Positions 32,726-42,224 of a stretch of DNA of 64,000 nt are shown here, in pieces. Below the pieces are notes generated by a model that searched no databases, was not told where the DNA came from, and saw only the letters and a list, made by a program, of their open reading frames with translations. The translations under genes and the position numbers were made by a program. Positions within the stretch are counted from its first letter, which is position 1. The number at the start of each line of letters is the position of its first letter. Source of the DNA: Microbispora sp. H11081 (GTDB taxonomy: Bacteria > Actinomycetota > Actinomycetes > Streptosporangiales > Streptosporangiaceae); NCBI RefSeq assembly GCF_012999535.1, contig NZ_JABBWV010000004.1, positions 186,001-250,000 on the forward strand, given 5' to 3'.

Positions 32726-34225
32726 TCAGACGATCTTGCCGGAAGCGAACTTCGCGGCGTACTGGTAGACGGCCAGGGTCTCACCGTCGAAGTACGGGGA
32801 GACGCTGGTGTCGATGCGCTTGTTGCCGTCGGTGTCGGAGACCGCGATGGTCACACCGTTCAGGTAACCGAGACGCTTGGTGTTGCTGTAGCGGTACAGC
32901 CACGACGAACCGATCGAGCCCTCGCCGGTGAAGGAGGACTTCACGCCGACGAGCTCCTCGGCCTTCAGCGCCGGGGCAGCGGCCTTGAAGGTCTTGCCGT
33001 AGGCCCACTTGAGGGTCTTGCCGGTGAAGGCGTAGTTGCCGTCCGGGTGCGACCCGCTCGGGTAACCGAAGACGAAGACGGCGGAGCCGATCTTCTGGTT
33101 GTAGGCCAGGCCCTGGCCACCGACGTTGCCACCGAGGGTGCCGACGTCCTTCAGGGCGATGTCGACGATCTTGCCCTTGAGGACGTAGTCAACGTCGAAC
33201 AGGACCCAGAACTGGGCCTTGTAGTAGCCGTTGTCCTTGGTGTAGTAGAACGACTTGCCGTCCGACGAGAAGCCGCCGTGGCCGTACTCCTGCTTGCTGA
33301 CGCGGGTGATGGTGAAACCGGCCCGCTTGCCCAGCTTGACGTCCGTGCTGTCGCCGCGGACGAGGGCGTCGGTGTTCTCCTTCGCCCAGCCGGTCAGCCT
33401 GCAGAAGTCGTCCCAGCTGACGTAGCCCTTGGAGGACTCCTCGCCGTGCTTGGCCAGGTTCCGGTGGTCCGGAACGGCGACGATCTCGCCGGACCAGCCG
33501 GTGGTCTTGAGCTCGAGGTCCTTCTTGGCCTTCTCGGCCTCGGCCTTGGTCTCGAACTTGCGGTCCTTGACCCAGTTCTTGACCTTGTCCACGGCCACGC
33601 CGGTGACCTGGACGCCGTTGTAGACCGTCACGAACGCGTAGTCGCGGTCGCCGTCCTCGTAGACGTCGTAGTCGTAGTGGGTGTACGCGGTCTTACCCAC
33701 GTAGATGCCCCACGGGGTCTTGCCCTGGTAGTAACCCGGGATGAACACCCACTTGTCGAGGGTGTCCTTGTTGCTCACCGTGTCGTAGACGCAGTGACCC
33801 GCAGTGGCGACCAGGTTCTTGTACTGGCTCTGCACCGAGGTGGCCGAGCACCAGTGCGGCTTGTTGTCGGCGCCGATGAAGAACACCTTGCCGGTGGTCT
33901 TGGGCAGGTTGACGTTCTTCAGGTTGCTCGTGGCGGCCTTCTGGTCACCACTGGAGCCGACCACGCCGGCCTTGCTGTCGGCCGAAGCGCCACCGGTCGA
34001 GACGTGCTTGGCGGGCACGGTGGTCTCGACGTTGTACGGGGTGGCGTTGATCAGGTTCGCCTTGTTCTGGCCGTACCAGAACGCCGCGACCTGCTTGGCG
34101 GCGAAGTTCGTGTTGGCCAGGTTGACCGGGGGAGCAACGTCGGTGTCGGCCTGAGCCGGCGCGGCGACGGCGGCGGCGGCCAGCAGGCCCGCCGCGACCC
34201 CGCCCAGAGCGAGAATGCGCTTCAT
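32726..34225 (-). CDS. Secreted trypsin-fold protein, copy E (catalytic Ser position is Ile)
   Basis: A 499-residue paralogue. Signal peptide, propeptide-like segment, WCSATSVQ, ATAGHC and DRDYAFV are identical or nearly so to copy C, and the C-terminal 150 residues match as well, with Ile438 in the nucleophile slot. The central region (about 245-345) differs: it has HRNLAKHGEESSKGYVSW, a Cys in DDFCRLTGW, VRGDSTDVKLGKRAGFTITR and FSSDGKSFYYTKDNGYYKA. ATG 34225 follows GGGAGAAATCC. Crp-type site, UTR hairpin and terminator are present. Confidence 0.88.
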   Translation of the reverse strand: MKRILALGGVAAGLLAAAAVAAPAQADTDVAPPVNLANTNFAAKQVAAFWYGQNKANLINATPYNVETTVPAKHVSTGGASADSKAGVVGSSGDQKAATSNLKNVNLPKTTGKVFFIGADNKPHWCSATSVQSQYKNLVATAGHCVYDTVSNKDTLDKWVFIPGYYQGKTPWGIYVGKTAYTHYDYDVYEDGDRDYAFVTVYNGVQVTGVAVDKVKNWVKDRKFETKAEAEKAKKDLELKTTGWSGEIVAVPDHRNLAKHGEESSKGYVSWDDFCRLTGWAKENTDALVRGDSTDVKLGKRAGFTITRVSKQEYGHGGFSSDGKSFYYTKDNGYYKAQFWVLFDVDYVLKGKIVDIALKDVGTLGGNVGGQGLAYNQKIGSAVFVFGYPSGSHPDGNYAFTGKTLKWAYGKTFKAAAPALKAEELVGVKSSFTGEGSIGSSWLYRYSNTKRLGYLNGVTIAVSDTDGNKRIDTSVSPYFDGETLAVYQYAAKFASGKIV

Positions 34226-34247
34226 GGATTTCTCCCAGGTCTGTCGT

Positions 34248-34266
34248 GGGACGCCGCTTGCGCCCC
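34248..34266 (-). promoter_or_regulatory. Conserved 5'-UTR hairpin, copy E
   Basis: GGGGCGC pairs with GCGTCCC on the minus strand. A TATAGC box lies about 30 bases upstream, with CTTACG 16 bases before it. Confidence 0.7.
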
Positions 34267-34449
34267 ATCCGTCAGTGAAGGATCGGTATGAAAGCTATAC
34301 GAGAGTTTGATGAGGCGTAAGTGGTAAGCGGCTTGTGCTCCTTTGGCGCCGGCCGCCGCGCCGCCCGTCGCAGAGCAGGGTTCCGCCGCGTTTTTGCTGA
34401 TCACTGAGGGTGAGATCCGATCGCGATGCCGCGATGCGCGCGCCGAGTG

Positions 34450-34465
34450 TGTGATCTAAATCACG
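34450..34465. promoter_or_regulatory. Crp-type site upstream of copy E
   Basis: TGTGATCTAAATCACG matches at nine of ten consensus positions, 225 bases before the start of copy E. TGATCA lies at 34398-34403. Confidence 0.7.
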
Positions 34466-34567
34466 GTTTCTGGTGAAACCAGATGCGGCTCTGTCCCGTC
34501 AAAGCGGGCCTCTCGTCTGCCTGTCCCGTCGCCCACGACTCCTGAGACGAGACGCTCCCGGACAACG

Positions 34568-34603
34568 AAAAGGGCCCGGATGGACAAGCCATCCGGGCCC
34601 TTT
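34568..34603 (-). terminator. Terminator of copy F
   Basis: Hairpin GGGCCCGGATGG/CCATCCGGGCCC with an ACAAG loop, ending in TTTT on the minus strand. An identical copy follows copy G, which lies beyond the jet operon. Confidence 0.85.
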
Positions 34604-34634
34604 CCTGGGTCCAGTCAGAGCGTCAGAGGGGTGC

Positions 34635-36143
34635 TCAGACGATCTTGCCGGAAGCGAACTTCGCGGCGTACTGGTAGACGGCCAGGGTCTCACCGTCGAA
34701 GTACGGGGAGACGCTGGTGTCGATGCGCTTGTTGCCGTCGGTGTCGGAGACCGCGATGGTCACACCGTTCAGGTAGCCAAGACGCTTGGTGCTGCTGTAG
34801 CGGTACAGCCAGGACGAACCGATCGAGCCCTCGCCGGTGAACGAGGCCTTGACGCCCACGAGCTCCTCGGCCTTCAGCGCCGGCGCAGCGGCCTTGAAGG
34901 TCTTGCCGTAGGCCCACTTGAGGGTCTTGCCGGAGAAGGCGTAGTTGCCGTCCGGGTGCGACCCGCTCGGGTAACCGAAGACGAAGACCGCGGTCCCGAC
35001 CTTCTGGTTGTAGGCCAGGCCCTGACCACCGACGTTGGCGCCCAGGGTGCCGACGTCCTTCAGGGCGACGTCCACGATGTGACCACGGAGGAAGTAGTCG
35101 ACGTCGAAGTTGCCCCAGTAGGTCGCCTTGAACCAGGCGTTGTCCTTGGAGAAGTAGAACGCCTTGCCGTCGGTCGACCAGTGGTCGCCGCCGGTGCCGA
35201 ACTCCCTCTGGGAGACACGGGTGACGACGGTGCCCCACGTCTTGTCCTCGTAGGTGGACGTGCCGTGGGTCTTGGCCTGGTTCTCCAGGGTGGCCTGGTT
35301 CTGCGGGGTGTTGCCGCCGAGCTGCGCCTTGGTGGCGGGCGCCTTCTGCGAGTCCCGCGTGCGGAGCGCGACCCGGTGGTCGTAGTCCACCACGGCCTCG
35401 ATCTTGCCCGTGTAGCCGGTGCTCTTGAGCTCCAGGTCCTTCTGGGCCTTCTCGGCCTCGGCCTTGGTCTCGAACTTGCGGTCCTTGACCCAGTTCTTGA
35501 CCTTGTCCACCGACACGTCGGTGACCTGGACGCCGTTGTAGACCGTCACGAACGCGTAGTCGCGGTCGCCGTCCTCGTAGACGTCGTAGTCGTAGTGGGT
35601 GTACGCGGTCTTACCCACGTAGATGCCCCACGGGGTCTTGCCCTCGTAGTAGCCAGGGATGAACACCCACTTGGCGAGGGTGTCCTTGTTGCTCACCGTG
35701 TCGTAGACGCAGTGACCCGCGGTCGCCACGAGGTTCTTGTACTGGCTCTGCACCGAGGTGGCCGAGCACCAGTGCGGCTTGTTGTCGGCGCCGATGAAGA
35801 ACACCTTGCCGGTGGTCTTCGGCAGGTTGACGTTCTTCAGGTTGCTCGTGGTGGCCTTCTGGTCACCACTGGAGCCGACCACGCCGGCCTTGCTGTCGGC
35901 GGAGGCGCCACCGGTCGAGACGTGCCGCGAAGGCACGGTGGTCTCGACGTTGTACGGCGTCGCGTTGATCAGGTTCGCCTTGGCCTGGCCGTACCAGAAC
36001 GCCGCCACCTGCTGAGCGGCGAAGTTCGTGTTGGCCAGGTTGACCGGGGGGGCGACGTCCGTGTCGGCCTGAGCCGGCGCGGCGACGGCGGCGGCGGCCA
36101 GCAGGCCGGCCGCGATCCCGCCCAGAGCGAGGGTGCGCTTCAT
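34635..36143 (-). CDS. Secreted trypsin-fold protein, copy F (catalytic Ser position is Ile)
   Basis: A 502-residue paralogue. The N- and C-terminal blocks match copies C-E (ATAGHC, DRDYAFV, Ile441 at the nucleophile), but the central region (about 245-355) is clearly the same type as in copy A: LENQAKTHGTSTYEDKTWGT, RVSQREFG and FYFSKDNAWFKATYWGNF recur with few changes although copy A lies 12 kb away on the other strand. This mosaic implies recombination or gene conversion among copies. ATG 36143 follows GGGAGAAATCC; the upstream frame extension is rejected. Confidence 0.88.
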   Translation of the reverse strand: MKRTLALGGIAAGLLAAAAVAAPAQADTDVAPPVNLANTNFAAQQVAAFWYGQAKANLINATPYNVETTVPSRHVSTGGASADSKAGVVGSSGDQKATTSNLKNVNLPKTTGKVFFIGADNKPHWCSATSVQSQYKNLVATAGHCVYDTVSNKDTLAKWVFIPGYYEGKTPWGIYVGKTAYTHYDYDVYEDGDRDYAFVTVYNGVQVTDVSVDKVKNWVKDRKFETKAEAEKAQKDLELKSTGYTGKIEAVVDYDHRVALRTRDSQKAPATKAQLGGNTPQNQATLENQAKTHGTSTYEDKTWGTVVTRVSQREFGTGGDHWSTDGKAFYFSKDNAWFKATYWGNFDVDYFLRGHIVDVALKDVGTLGANVGGQGLAYNQKVGTAVFVFGYPSGSHPDGNYAFSGKTLKWAYGKTFKAAAPALKAEELVGVKASFTGEGSIGSSWLYRYSSTKRLGYLNGVTIAVSDTDGNKRIDTSVSPYFDGETLAVYQYAAKFASGKIV

Positions 36144-36165
36144 GGATTTCTCCCTGGTCTGTCGT

Positions 36166-36184
36166 GGGACGTCACTTGCGCCCC
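36166..36184 (-). promoter_or_regulatory. Conserved 5'-UTR hairpin, copy F
   Basis: GGGGCG pairs with CGTCCC on the minus strand. TATACC and CTTACA (16-base spacer) lie upstream. Confidence 0.7.
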
Positions 36185-36365
36185 ATCCGTCAGTAAGAGA
36201 CGAGGGAAAAGGTATAGGAGAGTCATGCGAGGTGTAAGAGCATTCGGGCCTTCTACCCGGGTGCTGGCAGTACGCACCCGATACCTTTCTGTGCGGTTCT
36301 TGCGCGTTTTGCCTGATCATTTACCTGGCATATCAACCTTCTTGACGATACTGATCAACCCTGTA

Positions 36366-36381
36366 TGTGACGTAAATCACA
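36366..36381. promoter_or_regulatory. Crp-type site upstream of copy F
   Basis: TGTGACGTAAATCACA is a perfect match, 223 bases from the copy F start. TGATCA lies at 36314-36319. Confidence 0.75.
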
Positions 36382-36982
36382 AATTTGAGGGAAACCGAAG
36401 ACGGGGTGACCGCGTCCAAGGGGTCTCGTCGGCGTAGGCGGACGCGCGTTCCCCGGCGCTCGGACTCAGCGCGGGTTTGACCGCTCGAACCGCAGGTGAG
36501 GGCTCGTTCGCCGCCCCTGGAGCCGGACGACGCAAGCCCGGAGCGGGCCGCTGTCACGTCCTGTAAGTCCCCGTCCCTGCTGTGGATCCCCAACTTTCAC
36601 TCACAGCGACATTCGCCATGTTCCGCTCTGAGGAGACGTCGGGTGGTGACAGGAACATAGGACCGGTCCGAGCGGGTCTTCATTGGCGATTGCACCGGTC
36701 CAACGGGCACCGGGCCGTCATTCTGTTACATCGGGCCGACGTTCATGACCGCGTTGTAAAGGCGAAGTAGACGGAATCGAGAGGCATATCAAGCGCATTC
36801 CGAGTCGTTATGACCGCGCTGTGTGACCGGCCCGATGGGCGCGTGAGTGCGGCCACCGCAGTGGAGTCAGGCCGCGGTGAGGGCCGGCATTACCCAGCGG
36901 AATGGAGAGGTGAGAGGGCCCACCAGATCACGCATTGCTCGCCGCGCGATCGAGGCGCGCCTGTCCGCGTCAGGTCGGGTGG
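36382..36982. other. Intergenic region at the 3' side of the jet operon
   Basis: About 600 bases without a supportable gene. The stretch 36590-36800 is less GC-rich than its surroundings. No transposase, integrase, att-like repeat or tRNA is visible that would explain how the jet operon arrived. Confidence 0.4.
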
Positions 36983-38215
36983 TCAGTCTTGGATTTCCAA
37001 GATCTGCAGCAGCCGGTTCGCGGCGTGGGCGAGAGGGATGGCTTCCTGTTCGATCCGGCGGAACGGGGTGGAGCCAGCGGTCGCGATGGTGTTGTACGCG
37101 ATGCTCTCGGCTTCGGTGAGGTGCCGGAGGTTCGCTGGTGACGGCTTGATGGGGCGGCCAGCCTTGTCGTGGTTGACGCCGTGCTCGGAGTAGTGGTGCA
37201 GGTCGGTGGCGTCCATGAGGATGGAGGTGACGGGCTTCGGCGGTGCGCCGTCGGGGGTGGGCTCGGCCAGTGCGGCGCGGAACCGGTCGAGGATCGTGTA
37301 GCCGTCCGCGTCGATGTCGCCCCAGTAGACGACATGGTCCGCCGCTCGGATCCACGGCACGTTCGCGAGCAGGGAAGCCGCGGCCTTGCCGCCGCCCTCG
37401 ACCAGGATCGTGTCCTTGACCGGCGGGAACCAGAGGCGGGAGTCGCGGTTCTCGACCACGAGGACCACGCGTGGGCGGTAGGCGATGTCGTGCACGTCGC
37501 CGGTGGTCCAGGCGTCGTGCCTGCGGCGGCCGGACGCGGCGTGGTCAGGGTCGACGTAGGTCAGGTGCATGACGGCCGGCCGGGGCCGGACTTCCCCTCG
37601 TACATCGCGTCCGGCGACGTCGCGCAGTAATGCGCCGTGGGTGTCGAGCCATTTGGTGTGCATTCCGGGGACCGGGAGTTGCCGCAGGGTCCACGTGCCG
37701 GCGTCGGGGTGCCGGCGTAGCCAGGTCACGGCACCGACCAGAACCTCCATGTCGACGGCCGGCAGACGGCAGACGGCCCGGAGCGTGGCCGGCGTGAGGA
37801 TCGCTCCGGCGGACCGCAGCGCCGACGCGAGCGCACGGGCATGGGCGATGTCCACGGCCAGAGGTCCGGCACCGGTACGGGCGCCGGCCATGAGCGAGAC
37901 GGCGCCGTCCAGGTCCGCGATGAGCGTGGCGGGGAAGTCGCCGGCGACCCCTCGGATGGTCACCGCCTTGCGGACGAGTTCCACACCGGTGGGGAGCCGG
38001 CCGGCGAACTCGCGCCACTGCGTGTGCCACTCGTGCCAGGCGGCGGGCCCGATCCGCTCGACGGCCTTGCCCGTCGACACGCCGGGGCGGAGCGGAACGG
38101 AGAACACGACCTGGTCGCCGACACCGAGGCCCGCGCACACGGCTTCCGCCCATTTCTGGTCGATCTTGCGGCGGACGGCCGCGACGGCGTCCCTCGGGGT
38201 GACGAGCACGCTCAT
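36983..38215 (-). CDS. jetD: Wadjet system nuclease subunit JetD
   Basis: A 410-residue protein with an N-terminal DUF3322-type domain and a C-terminal DUF2220/Toprim domain, the JetD architecture. Toprim acidic residues are visible as Glu255 in VVLVVENRDSRLW and Asp300/Asp302/Asp304 in YWGDIDADGYTILDRFR. JetD is the topoisomerase-VI-A-like nuclease that cleaves plasmid DNA after loop extrusion by JetABC. ATG 38215 overlaps the jetC stop (ATGA), the last of three overlaps that tie jetABCD into one transcript. The active-site acidic residues look intact, so the system appears functional. Confidence 0.92.
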   Translation of the reverse strand: MSVLVTPRDAVAAVRRKIDQKWAEAVCAGLGVGDQVVFSVPLRPGVSTGKAVERIGPAAWHEWHTQWREFAGRLPTGVELVRKAVTIRGVAGDFPATLIADLDGAVSLMAGARTGAGPLAVDIAHARALASALRSAGAILTPATLRAVCRLPAVDMEVLVGAVTWLRRHPDAGTWTLRQLPVPGMHTKWLDTHGALLRDVAGRDVRGEVRPRPAVMHLTYVDPDHAASGRRRHDAWTTGDVHDIAYRPRVVLVVENRDSRLWFPPVKDTILVEGGGKAAASLLANVPWIRAADHVVYWGDIDADGYTILDRFRAALAEPTPDGAPPKPVTSILMDATDLHHYSEHGVNHDKAGRPIKPSPANLRHLTEAESIAYNTIATAGSTPFRRIEQEAIPLAHAANRLLQILEIQD

Positions 38216-41200
38216 GCGTCCGGAACACCGACCAGAGGTTTCGCCCAGGACCGGCCCTGGGGGTTCTTGAGAATCAAGTACTCCGCGTCCACATGCGGCT
38301 CGATCGCGCTGTGCTTGTCGTTGGGGGCGCCGATGACGAGCTGGAAGCCGAGGCCGCGCCACGCGCCGATGGCCCTGCCGGTGAAGTGCGCGTCCGCCTT
38401 GATCAGCGCCTCGTCGAGGAAGACGGGGGCGTAGCGGGGGCGGTCGGCACCTGCGTCGCCCAGTTGGTACCGCAATGCGGCCCCGACGATGAACGCGACC
38501 AGCTCCTGCGACTCGCCGCCGGACTTCTCGCCGATGTGGTCGTACACCGCGACGTGTCCACCCTCGAGATCGCGTTTCTCGGCACTGATCCGCACATGGT
38601 TGCGCACGTCGACGAGGTCGGCGAAGTCGGGCGCGGTGCGTCGGATGCGGTCGATCACCTTGGCCATCCGGTGATAGGCGCGTTCCCGGTCCTCGTCCGT
38701 CGCCGCCTGGTCGATGAAGGCGCGTACTTCGCGCAGTTCCTTGCGGAACCGGGCACGCACCGTGGAGTGGCTCTCCTGCGGGTCGATGCGCAGCCGATGC
38801 TTGTCGTCGGCGAACGGCAGTTCGGCCAGGATGCGGTTGACCGGGTCGATCCGGTCGCGGATCTCCCGGACAGCGGCGGCGAGTTCGCTGTCCAGGCCGG
38901 TCAGGTCATTGCCGGACAGTTTGAGCAGACTGTCCCGCCACTCGATCTCCAGTTCGTGCAGCCCGCTGGTCTCCAGGTCGGTGAGCAAGCGATCGAAGTC
39001 GCGGTACGAGTCGTCCGCGTCGATGCCGAGGTTCGGGTTCGGCCAGCGCTCGACGAACGTCGAGAAGGTGTCGAGCAGCGCCTTCTTCGACCTGGCGATC
39101 GTCTCCGCCGCGGACTGCCGGTCGGCGCGGAGCCGCTCGGTGGCCCGTTTCACCGCCGCGTCGAACTCCGCGAGCGCCACCGCCAGGTCGGTGCCGTCCG
39201 GGTCGCTGTCGAACAGCGCCTCCAGGTAGGCCCGATGCTCCTGGCTGACATCGGCGCCTGTCTCCGCAGCCGTGTCGAGTGCCTGCTGTGCGCGGTCCAC
39301 CTCGTCGACGGTCGCCCGCCAGGACTCACCGAGTGTCCTCACGTTGTCCTTCTGCCGGCCGACGCGTTCGGTCAGCTCCCTGACCTGCTCCTTGAGTTCG
39401 TCCACTTGGCGCTGCATCTGGTCGATCCTCGGATCGCCCGCGCGGACCTCGTCGATGACGCGGTTCCAGCGGTCCCGTTCCGCCGTGACGGACTCGACGT
39501 CCACCTGGTCCCAGGACAACTCGGTCAGGGTCTGGTAGGCCATGCGTCTGGTTTCGAGCGAGCTGAGGTCATCCTCCGTCTTCGCCACCCAGGCGACAGC
39601 ATCGTCACGGCGTTGCCGCGCAAGGCTCATCCGGTTCTCAAGGTCGGCGAGCAACCTGGTGTTGGTGAAACCGAGCAGGTTGGCGCGGCCGTGGCCGCCG
39701 TGCGCGCCCCGACCGCCTTCCGACGTCTGGCCGGTGATCGTGAGTGCCTTGGGGTACTGCCCCAGCAGCCTCGGCGTCTCGACGCAGACGAAGTCGAACC
39801 GCCGGGCGAGTTCGCTCTTGAGCCAGGGGGTGAACGGCGACGGCCGGTAGTCGAGCCGGCCCGGGAGCGTTCTGTCGTCCAGCCCCACCTCGTCGCGCAG
39901 GCCCGTACGCACCCCTTCGAAATGGATACGCCGTGCGGTCGGCACCGCGTTGATCGCCTCGCGGAACGTGTTCAGCCGGCCGATGTCGATCAGCATGCGC
40001 GTGGCGAATCCGCCGAGCGCCAGGTTGAACGCCTCGCGCCACGGCTCGAACTCCGTCCGCACCTCGATCAGCTCGCCGACGAACGGCACGTCGTCCGGGC
40101 TGAGCCCGGCCGCCTCGGCCAGCGCCGCGCGCGCCTCGTGCAACTCGGTCGGGATGTTGCCCCGCCGGTTCCTGACCGCCTTGTGCTCGGCGAGCAGCCC
40201 GGCCAGCTCGCGGTCGGCGTCCTTCTTCTCCGCCATCGCCTCGGCGAACTCGTTCTGGACGGCCCTCCTGGCGTCGGTGTCGGCCAGGGACCGGCGCGCC
40301 GTCTCGACCAGTGTGGCGAAGTCATCGCCGTTCGACACGCCGGCGCCGATCGTGGCGAGCGCCCGGTCAAGCCGCTCCCGCGAGCGTTCGACATCGGCCA
40401 GTCGCTGCTCCACGCCGCGGATCTCCCGGAGTGCGGTGTCCAGGCGGTCACCACCGGACGCACGAAGCGTGTCAGCCACCCCATCACGCCGTACTTCGGT
40501 CGTCTTGACCAGGGCGGTGCTCTCCGCCAGTTCCTCCTCGGCTCGGCGGTGCCGCTCTGCCAGGTCCTTCTCGGCGGCGCGCAGCAGGTCGAGCCGGCGT
40601 TCATGACGCCACAACGCGGCAGGGGACGACGTGTCGGCGAACGATCCGACCTCGTCGATGAGGCGCGACCGGTCCACCGCTTCGTCGATGGTGCGCCGGT
40701 GTTCGCGGATCGGGGTCAACGCCTTCACCTGCTGGCGAGCGGTGATCATCCTGGTCCGGGTGCCGGACAGTTCGTCGAACTGCTGTACCACCGCGTCCGC
40801 CGTGGCCAGTGTGGACGGCTCCTCAAGGACCATCGTCTTGTAGAGAGCGTCGACGGTGGTGATCTGCTGACCGGCCTGGATCCGGCCCAGCAGCGCGACC
40901 GCCTTGTGCCCGTCGCCCGCGGCGCCGATCCCAAGGGTGGTGTGGAGACGCGCGGTGAAGTCGCGGTCGGTGTCGAAGCATTTCAAGCCGGTCGCCTCGA
41001 CCTCGGCACGGGCGAGCTTCTTGTTCGCCGGGCCTTCCAGCGTGCGCAGCAGGTACGAGCGGTCACAGGTGGCGCGCACCGCCACGACTTCGTCGAGACT
41101 GCGGGCGGACGACGGGACGTACCAGGCCCGGAGCGCGGTGAACTCGGCGCCGGTGTGGTCGGCCCACGTCATCGCGATGGCGGACCAGGTGTCGCGGCCG

Positions 41201-41556
41201 TCCCCGCGCAGCACCCGCGACCTCGTCTCGCCGTCGGTCCGGGACTCGTCGAGTTTGCCGCGCGCGTAGGAGAGGATGTTGCGCTGGTCCTTGCCCCGGG
41301 GCCTGCCGACCACCCCGCCGTTGGACGCACCGTTGAACGGGGTCGTGTGCGGCATGAGCAGCGCGATGTAGGAATCCATCAGCGTCGACTTGCCGGATCC
41401 GGAACCTCCGCTGAACAGGGTGGCGCCGGGTGCGAGTCGCAGGTGGTGATATCCGTCGTAGCCGCCCCAGTTGACCAGTTGCAGAGTCCGCGCCACCCAC
41501 TGCTGGCCCCGTGACGCCGCCGGGATCAACCCGAACAGCGTGTCGATCATGCTCAC
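38212..41556 (-). CDS. jetC: Wadjet system SMC-like ATPase JetC
   Basis: A 1114-residue MukB-type SMC ATPase. Walker A is [14 protein letters not shown] at about residues 48-61. Long charged coiled coils run from about 230 to 960 around a central hinge-like globular part ([22 protein letters not shown]). The C-terminal head has the signature [12 protein letters not shown] (about 1011) and Walker [13 protein letters not shown] (about 1044-1055). It is the motor that, with JetA and JetB, extrudes loops on small circular DNA. I choose GTG 41556, which overlaps the jetB stop by four bases and has GAGG seven bases upstream; ATG 41550 two codons later is equally possible. Longer upstream readings lie inside jetB. 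Confidence 0.93.
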   Translation of the reverse strand: MSMIDTLFGLIPAASRGQQWVARTLQLVNWGGYDGYHHLRLAPGATLFSGGSGSGKSTLMDSYIALLMPHTTPFNGASNGGVVGRPRGKDQRNILSYARGKLDESRTDGETRSRVLRGDGRDTWSAIAMTWADHTGAEFTALRAWYVPSSARSLDEVVAVRATCDRSYLLRTLEGPANKKLARAEVEATGLKCFDTDRDFTARLHTTLGIGAAGDGHKAVALLGRIQAGQQITTVDALYKTMVLEEPSTLATADAVVQQFDELSGTRTRMITARQQVKALTPIREHRRTIDEAVDRSRLIDEVGSFADTSSPAALWRHERRLDLLRAAEKDLAERHRRAEEELAESTALVKTTEVRRDGVADTLRASGGDRLDTALREIRGVEQRLADVERSRERLDRALATIGAGVSNGDDFATLVETARRSLADTDARRAVQNEFAEAMAEKKDADRELAGLLAEHKAVRNRRGNIPTELHEARAALAEAAGLSPDDVPFVGELIEVRTEFEPWREAFNLALGGFATRMLIDIGRLNTFREAINAVPTARRIHFEGVRTGLRDEVGLDDRTLPGRLDYRPSPFTPWLKSELARRFDFVCVETPRLLGQYPKALTITGQTSEGGRGAHGGHGRANLLGFTNTRLLADLENRMSLARQRRDDAVAWVAKTEDDLSSLETRRMAYQTLTELSWDQVDVESVTAERDRWNRVIDEVRAGDPRIDQMQRQVDELKEQVRELTERVGRQKDNVRTLGESWRATVDEVDRAQQALDTAAETGADVSQEHRAYLEALFDSDPDGTDLAVALAEFDAAVKRATERLRADRQSAAETIARSKKALLDTFSTFVERWPNPNLGIDADDSYRDFDRLLTDLETSGLHELEIEWRDSLLKLSGNDLTGLDSELAAAVREIRDRIDPVNRILAELPFADDKHRLRIDPQESHSTVRARFRKELREVRAFIDQAATDEDRERAYHRMAKVIDRIRRTAPDFADLVDVRNHVRISAEKRDLEGGHVAVYDHIGEKSGGESQELVAFIVGAALRYQLGDAGADRPRYAPVFLDEALIKADAHFTGRAIGAWRGLGFQLVIGAPNDKHSAIEPHVDAEYLILKNPQGRSWAKPLVGVPDA

Positions 41557-42224
41557 GCCGTGGCCTCGTTCTGTTCGCGCAGCCACTGCTCCAGTTCTGC
41601 GAGCCTTGCGGTGCTCAGCACGACCTCCACCATCGGGGTGATCCGATAACGGCCCGCGGACTCCTCCGTGAGCAGACCTTCGGTGACCAGTCGCTGCACC
41701 GCGTTGCGGACCTCCTGCTGGCCGCGGGCCAGATTGTGGTCCTTCGGATCGAAGTAGGTCAGCACGGTCTGCTCCAACTCCTCGATGTCCACCCTCGCGG
41801 ACGCCTCGCCCGTGCCGCGCTCCCGTTGGAAGACGGTCCGCAGGTGCACCAGCACCAAGGTCTCGGCCCGGGTGTAGGGGTCGTCCTTGAGCAGGATCGG
41901 CACGTCCAGTTCTGCCGAGCGCACCTGCTGCTTGTAGGCGACGCCTCGGTCGTGGTCGACCACGAGCCGGACGAACAGGTCGTGCATCCGCGATTCGATG
42001 ATCTGCTGGTTGTCCAGCAACGTGCGCCACTGCGCGGGGTTCTTCTCGGCCAGCAGGAACTTGCGCCGCAACAACTGGACCAGCACCCGCCGCACGTCCG
42101 CGTCCAGCGTGCCCGCGTCGCCGGCGAACAACTCGGCTGGATCGTCCTCCATCGAGATCGGGTCGATGAACCCGGCCCGCGTGCCCGCCGACCAGTCGTC
42201 GTCGGCGCCTTCCGGCTCACTCAT
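41553..42224 (-). CDS. jetB: Wadjet system MukE-like subunit JetB
   Basis: A 223-residue DUF4194-type protein. An acidic N-terminus is followed by a winged-helix array: [58 protein letters not shown] and [20 protein letters not shown]. JetB is the kite-like (MukE) accessory subunit that binds the kleisin JetA. ATG 42224 overlaps the jetA stop by eight bases (ATGAGTGA), and the jetC start overlaps its own stop. An upstream extension consists only of His/Thr/Arg repeats read from the jetA tail and is rejected. Confidence 0.9.
   Translation of the reverse strand: MSEPEGADDDWSAGTRAGFIDPISMEDDPAELFAGDAGTLDADVRRVLVQLLRRKFLLAEKNPAQWRTLLDNQQIIESRMHDLFVRLVVDHDRGVAYKQQVRSAELDVPILLKDDPYTRAETLVLVHLRTVFQRERGTGEASARVDIEELEQTVLTYFDPKDHNLARGQQEVRNAVQRLVTEGLLTEESAGRYRITPMVEVVLSTARLAELEQWLREQNEATA

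Noticed and set aside
26959..36437. Long open frames on the plus strand opposite protease copies B-F (500-650 codons, rich in Val, Leu, Asp, Arg)
   Set aside because: They mirror the GC-biased codons of the real minus-strand genes, repeat in each paralogue only because the genes do, and have no signal peptide, known motif or ribosome-binding site.
36382..36982. Prophage or transposon boundary next to the jet operon
   Set aside because: No integrase, transposase, direct repeat or tRNA target is visible in either flank.
38293..41514. A 1073-codon plus-strand frame opposite jetC
   Set aside because: It is the antisense shadow of jetC, whose ATPase motifs and operon overlaps are unambiguous.
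41557..42030. Extended JetC N-terminus
   Set aside because: It lies entirely within jetB, and the Walker A region begins at the usual distance from GTG 41556.
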